Assembly: GCA_017883215.1 (NCBI GenBank)
Contig: JADGOA010000229.1
Coordinates: forward strand, 1 to 6,050
From: Thermoanaerobaculia bacterium
GTDB taxonomy: Bacteria > Acidobacteriota > Thermoanaerobaculia > Gp7-AA8
DNA length: 6,050 bases
Direction: 5' to 3'
A model generated the notes under the pieces. It made no database searches, was not told the DNA's origin, and saw nothing but the letters and a program-made list of their open reading frames with translations. A program made the position numbers and the translations under genes. Numbering within the stretch: the first letter of the stretch is position 1; every line of letters starts with the position of its first letter. This document shows, piece after piece, positions 5,975 through 6,050 of this stretch.

Positions 5975-6050
5975 AACGGGCGCTTCCACGGTTGAGCGGG
6001 TGGCAGGGAAGTGAACCGTAGTATGAGAGATCGGGCCCGGTCCCCTCGCC

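Noticed and set aside
5706..5975. Small minus-strand open frame upstream of the hydrolase
   Set aside because: It lies over repeats, overlaps the hydrolase start in another frame and contains no recognisable domain.

Overview
The window is high-GC bacterial DNA carrying five complete genes in two transcription units that converge. Its character suggests an uncultured soil-type bacterium: a TatA with a long 'PELGKGLGEGIRGF' helix, a xanthine dehydrogenase split into two subunits, and GC-rich 'TGTCATCCTGAG…GGATCC' palindromic repeats in the intergenic spaces. An acidobacterial or gemmatimonad-like origin is my best guess. It rests on style only, since no rRNA or marker gene is present.

Layout. 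At the left edge, on the + strand, lie a possible last few codons of an upstream gene and then a small tatA gene (29-220) for a Tat protein-export pore subunit. Bases 221-444 are non-coding and hold a perfect 8-bp hairpin and a large imperfect palindrome (282-408, two 57-base arms). From there to 5761 everything is on the minus strand. In transcription order the genes are a carbon-nitrogen hydrolase of the beta-ureidopropionase type (5761-4892), the FeS/FAD subunit of xanthine dehydrogenase (4811-3351), its molybdopterin subunit (3354-1015, overlapping by ATGA), and a DinB/YfiT-type metal-binding protein (969-445). Bases 5762-6050 are non-coding and hold short heptamer repeats and a degenerate relative of the 282-408 element.

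How the genes fit together. The two Xdh subunits form an enzyme that oxidises hypoxanthine/xanthine to urate. All the substrate-pocket residues I could compare with the bovine enzyme are conserved. The hydrolase would release ammonia, CO2 and a beta-amino acid from N-carbamoyl-beta-amino acids, the last step of reductive pyrimidine breakdown. Together they look like a nucleobase-salvage or nitrogen-scavenging operon. The DinB-like protein is probably co-transcribed or has its own leaderless promoter; its substrate is unknown. The usual partners (XdhC, dihydropyrimidinase, dihydropyrimidine dehydrogenase, a transporter) are not in the window.

I found no new multi-gene system. The least explained material is the palindromic repeat family and the structured 80-base gap between the hydrolase and xdhA.
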